DNA from: Pedobacter mendelii
Lineage (GTDB): Bacteria > Bacteroidota > Bacteroidia > Sphingobacteriales > Sphingobacteriaceae
DNA: 64,000 nt
Assembly (NCBI RefSeq): GCF_014635725.1
Contig: NZ_BMDJ01000010.1
Span: 62,001 to 126,000 of the forward strand
Reading direction: 5' to 3'
A program made the position numbers and the translations under genes. The notes under the pieces were generated by a model. That model was not told where the DNA came from. It worked only from the letters and a program-made list of their open reading frames with translations, and did no database searches. This document shows, in pieces, positions 61,503-64,000 of the stretch; position 1 is the first letter of the stretch, and the number at the start of each line of letters is the position of its first letter.

Positions 61503-62533
61503 AGATACATTACGATAACCTAATTTATAGCTTGCAGCATGCAGGAGGAATTTCTACATATTGGTCTGAATTAACCTGGAGGTTGCTAAGAGATAATGAG
61601 GATATTACATTTACGGAATCTGTAAATCAAAATTTAGCCAGAGTTACGCTTCCTATTCTTGATGTCAGTATTTCTCATCCTAAAAACAAGCAAACTGTAA
61701 TCAGTCGTTTTGAACGCCTTTCTTTACCTTTTAAAGCACCATTTATTTTTCACTCCAGTTATAATCGCGTTACCAATAATCCATTTGCTAAACAGGTTAT
61801 AACTATTCATGATTTTGTGCATGAAAAATTTTATAGTGGAATTCGAAGGTATTTACACCTGCATCAAAAGAATAAATCAATAAAAGCTTCCTCAAGAATT
61901 ATAACGGTATCAGAAAACACAAAAAAAGATCTTTTAAATTATCATCCCTATTTATCTGAAAACGATGTGTCCGTAATTTATAATGGCGTATCAAGTGATT
62001 TTTATCCGCTTGCCAAAAATGAAATAGAGAAGCCATATTTACTATTTATTGGTTCGCGAGCATATTATAAAAACTTTAATCTTGCCATTGATGTAGTTCG
62101 GAAACATAAAGAATTCGACTTGTATATTGTTGGTAGTACATTAACAAAAAAGGAAATAATAGAATTAAACAAAAAATTGCCTGGTCAATGGAAGTTGTTT
62201 TCAGGGATAGATAACATAAAGCTTAATGAGCTTTACAACAATGCCTTCTCTTTGTTGTATCCATCATCTTATGAAGGATTTGGAATACCTTTACTTGAAG
62301 CAATGAAGGCTGGTGTTCCATTTATTGCTTTAAATAAGTCATCTATTCCAGAAGTTGCAGGTAATGCCGGGGTTTTAGTGGATGAGCTGGATATTCATCA
62401 GTTTTCGTATGCTATTAATGAGGTGGAACGAAACAGAACAGAATTGATAAAAAAAGGCTTTTTGCAGGCAGAAAAATTTTCCTGGGAAAAATGTTATCTT
62501 GAAACAAAAGCTGTTTATCAAAGTTTAGGGTAA
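61499..62533 (+). CDS. Glycosyltransferase family 4
   Basis: The 344-residue protein begins with the N-terminal HAGGISTYWSELTWRLL acceptor part and has FHSSYNRV, IITVSENTKKDLLNYHP and SVIYNGVSSDFYPL. The donor domain has LFIGSRAYYKNFNLAIDVV and SSYEGFGIPLLEAMKAGVPF with the E-x7-E pair (Glu259 and Glu267). It overlaps the previous gene by four bases. It probably is a mannosyl- or rhamnosyl-transferase, but this is inference. Confidence 0.9.
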   Translation: MKIHYDNLIYSLQHAGGISTYWSELTWRLLRDNEDITFTESVNQNLARVTLPILDVSISHPKNKQTVISRFERLSLPFKAPFIFHSSYNRVTNNPFAKQVITIHDFVHEKFYSGIRRYLHLHQKNKSIKASSRIITVSENTKKDLLNYHPYLSENDVSVIYNGVSSDFYPLAKNEIEKPYLLFIGSRAYYKNFNLAIDVVRKHKEFDLYIVGSTLTKKEIIELNKKLPGQWKLFSGIDNIKLNELYNNAFSLLYPSSYEGFGIPLLEAMKAGVPFIALNKSSIPEVAGNAGVLVDELDIHQFSYAINEVERNRTELIKKGFLQAEKFSWEKCYLETKAVYQSLG

Positions 62534-63279
62534 TGAAGATATCGATTGTAACAGTTGTGTTTAATAATGAAGCCACTATATCTACGGCTATCGATTCGGT
62601 ATTAAGCCAAACTTACAAGGACATTGAGTATATTGTTATTGATGGGAAGTCAACTGATGGAACGCTGCAAATCATCACTAAATATTCATCATTCATAGCT
62701 AAAATTATTTCAGAACCTGATGCTGGTATTTATGATGCCATGAACAAGGGCATTGAATTGGCAACGGGAGAAGTGATTGGGATATTAAATTCTGATGATG
62801 TTTATGCTGATGAAAATGTTCTGAGTGATGTTATGAAAGAATTTCATGAACAATCTGTCGATATGGTTTACGGAGATTTAGTATATGTAAAAAACAACGA
62901 CTTAAATCAAATTGTTCGCGTCTGGAAATCAGAAAATTATTATGATAATTTTTTTGAGGATGGACATGTGCCGCCACATCCATCTTTATTTATCAGGAAA
63001 AAGGTTTATGATCAGGTTGGAAGGTTTAATCAGACCATGCGGTTAGCGGCAGATTATGAATTTATGCTTCGCCTGTTTAAATTGCATACTTTCAAAAGTA
63101 AATATATAAACAGGTTATTTGTTAAGATGAGACTTGGTGGTGCAACAAACGGCAGTTTAAAAAATATAATAAATGGCAATAGAGAAATTCTTAGCGCCTG
63201 GCAAATCAATAAGTTAAAAGCACCACTTTTGCTTATGCCAAAAAGAATTTATAAACGGTTAACGCAGTTTATTAAATGA
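62533..63279 (+). CDS. Glycosyltransferase family 2
   Basis: The 248-residue protein begins KISIVTVVFNNEATISTAID, with SVLSQTYKDIEYIVIDGKS and SEPDAGIYDAMNKGIELATG, then NSDDVYADENV for the acidic motif. VPPHPSLFIRKKVYDQVGRF is also typical. It resembles the truncated enzyme at 1-319, including the GIYDAMNKG block. It overlaps the next gene by four bases. Confidence 0.9.
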   Translation: MKISIVTVVFNNEATISTAIDSVLSQTYKDIEYIVIDGKSTDGTLQIITKYSSFIAKIISEPDAGIYDAMNKGIELATGEVIGILNSDDVYADENVLSDVMKEFHEQSVDMVYGDLVYVKNNDLNQIVRVWKSENYYDNFFEDGHVPPHPSLFIRKKVYDQVGRFNQTMRLAADYEFMLRLFKLHTFKSKYINRLFVKMRLGGATNGSLKNIINGNREILSAWQINKLKAPLLLMPKRIYKRLTQFIK

Positions 63280-64000
63280 GGATTATTTTAACCGGCGGTA
63301 CGGGCTTTTTGGGTACAGCAATTCGTAAGCAATTTGCTAAAGAACAGTTAATTACCATTGGCCGAAATTATTGTAACATCATTGCTCACCTCGAAAAGGC
63401 TATACCTGCATTGCCCCTAGCTGATTTAGTTATCCACGCGGCGGGTAAGGCACATGTTGTACCTAAAAATAAATTTGAGGAAGAAGAATTTTTTACGGTT
63501 AATGTTCAGGGAACTAAAAATTTACTTAAGGCCTTGGAGCAATCTGCAGAATTGCCAAAAGCTTTTGTTTTTATAAGTTCCGTTGCTGTTTATGGTGCAG
63601 AAGAAGGGCTTTTGATTGACGAAAATACAGCCCTATCTGCAAAAGATGCTTATGGGAAAAGTAAAATTGAGGCTGAGCAATTAATAATTGACTGGTGCAG
63701 GGCGCATCATATTAATTGTGCTGTTTTACGTTTACCTTTATTGGCAGGCTCAAATCCGCCAGGAAATCTTGGTGCAATGATAAAGGGTATCAAAAAAGGC
63801 TACTATTTTAATGTTTCGGGCGGCAAAGCAAAAAAGAGTATGGTTATGCGTGAAGATGTGGCTGCAGTGCTGTTAAAATCGGCAGAGCAAGGAGGGATTT
63901 ATAACCTTACCGATGGCTATCACCCATCTTTTGCGCAGTTATCAGGTTCCATAGCAAATCAGCTAAACAAATCGAAGCCTTTAAATATTCCATTTTGGCT
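63276..64000 (+). CDS. NAD-dependent epimerase/reductase of nucleotide sugars, partial
   Basis: From the ATG at 63276 the frame runs off the window end after about 241 residues. It begins RIILTGGTGFLGTAIRKQF with the GxxGxxG loop, then LVIHAAGKAHVVPKNKFEEE, FVFISSVAVYGAEEGL and AYGKSKIEAEQLIIDW with the YxxxK pair. MVMREDVAAVLLKSAEQGG fits the same family. It is a short-chain dehydrogenase like WbpK or WbjF, which acts on UDP-sugar intermediates. The usual partner, a WecA/MraY-type initiating transferase, may follow outside the window. Confidence 0.85.
   Translation, partial: MRIILTGGTGFLGTAIRKQFAKEQLITIGRNYCNIIAHLEKAIPALPLADLVIHAAGKAHVVPKNKFEEEEFFTVNVQGTKNLLKALEQSAELPKAFVFISSVAVYGAEEGLLIDENTALSAKDAYGKSKIEAEQLIIDWCRAHHINCAVLRLPLLAGSNPPGNLGAMIKGIKKGYYFNVSGGKAKKSMVMREDVAAVLLKSAEQGGIYNLTDGYHPSFAQLSGSIANQLNKSKPLNIPFW

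Noticed and set aside
38873..64000. Invertible promoter or UpxY-type control of the capsule locus
   Set aside because: No recombinase gene, no UpxY or UpxZ gene and no pair of short inverted repeats around a promoter was seen in the window.
1..64000. tRNA, rRNA or known riboswitch genes
   Set aside because: No recognisable tRNA, rRNA or riboswitch core was found by reading both strands; small unknown RNAs cannot be excluded.

Overview
The window looks like a chromosome segment of a Bacteroidota bacterium, most likely family Sphingobacteriaceae and close to Pedobacter. That placement is inferred from gene families, not from a marker gene. The evidence is low-GC, AT-rich intergenic DNA, no clear Shine-Dalgarno sequences, promoters with the Bacteroidota -7 box TAnnTTTG, and families common in that phylum (DUF6702, DUF4834, DUF2480, DUF3109, DUF6266, DUF6427, GxxExxY). 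No rRNA, tRNA, CRISPR array, integrase or intact insertion sequence was seen.

Layout. (a) 1-12238: a mostly minus-strand surface-glycan cluster with two glycosyltransferases (one cut by the window start), a third GT-A type transferase, two methyltransferase-like proteins and a Wzx-type flippase. Interspersed are a plus-strand tricorn-type S41 protease, a plus-strand methyltransferase, a secreted GH29 fucosidase, a C-terminally truncated YhcG/DUF1016 nuclease remnant and a GxxExxY protein. (b) 12347-25736: housekeeping and small operons: a lipoprotein metallopeptidase, DinB, a YjjG-type nucleotidase, upp, DUF6702 divergent from HupE/UreJ, an M1 aminopeptidase, uvrB-ywbE, DUF4834, a minus-strand group GbsR/MarR - DCC - TIGR01777 - SRPBCC, and a PL5-like alginate lyase. 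(c) 25868-38649: envelope and core genes: YfhO, a possible 31-residue membrane peptide, an LpxH-like phosphoesterase with a glycosyltransferase, DUF6427, coaX, an outer-membrane barrel protein, LptC, a PpiD/SurA-like isomerase, DUF2480, DUF3108 and DUF3109. (d) 38873-64000: a large plus-strand exopolysaccharide/O-antigen locus. It begins with dTDP-L-rhamnose synthesis (rfbB, rfbC, rfbD, rfbA). A repeat-rich, gene-poor stretch then carries a DUF6266 pseudogene, a UDP-sugar dehydrogenase, three small unknown genes, two minus-strand membrane/secreted genes and 182-bp tandem repeats. After that come gmd, a CpsB-type phosphatase, Wza, Wzz, Wzx, six glycosyltransferase-like genes, a Wzy-like polymerase, and a sugar epimerase cut by the window end.

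How region (d) works together (inference): rfbBCDA, the UDP-sugar dehydrogenase and gmd make dTDP-rhamnose, a UDP-uronate and GDP-4-keto-6-deoxymannose. The glycosyltransferases build a repeat unit, Wzx flips it, Wzy polymerises it, and Wzz and Wza control chain length and export. No initiating phosphoglycosyltransferase and no tyrosine kinase domain are visible; the first may lie just past the right edge.

The least explained material is in the non-coding DNA. It comprises a perfect 12-bp palindrome over the GbsR/MarR promoter with a same-spaced weaker site before the next genes, the 31-codon ORF with a consensus promoter, a 233-bp direct repeat pair, three 182-bp tandem repeats before gmd, a possible MITE, and -7 boxes lying unusually close to start codons.
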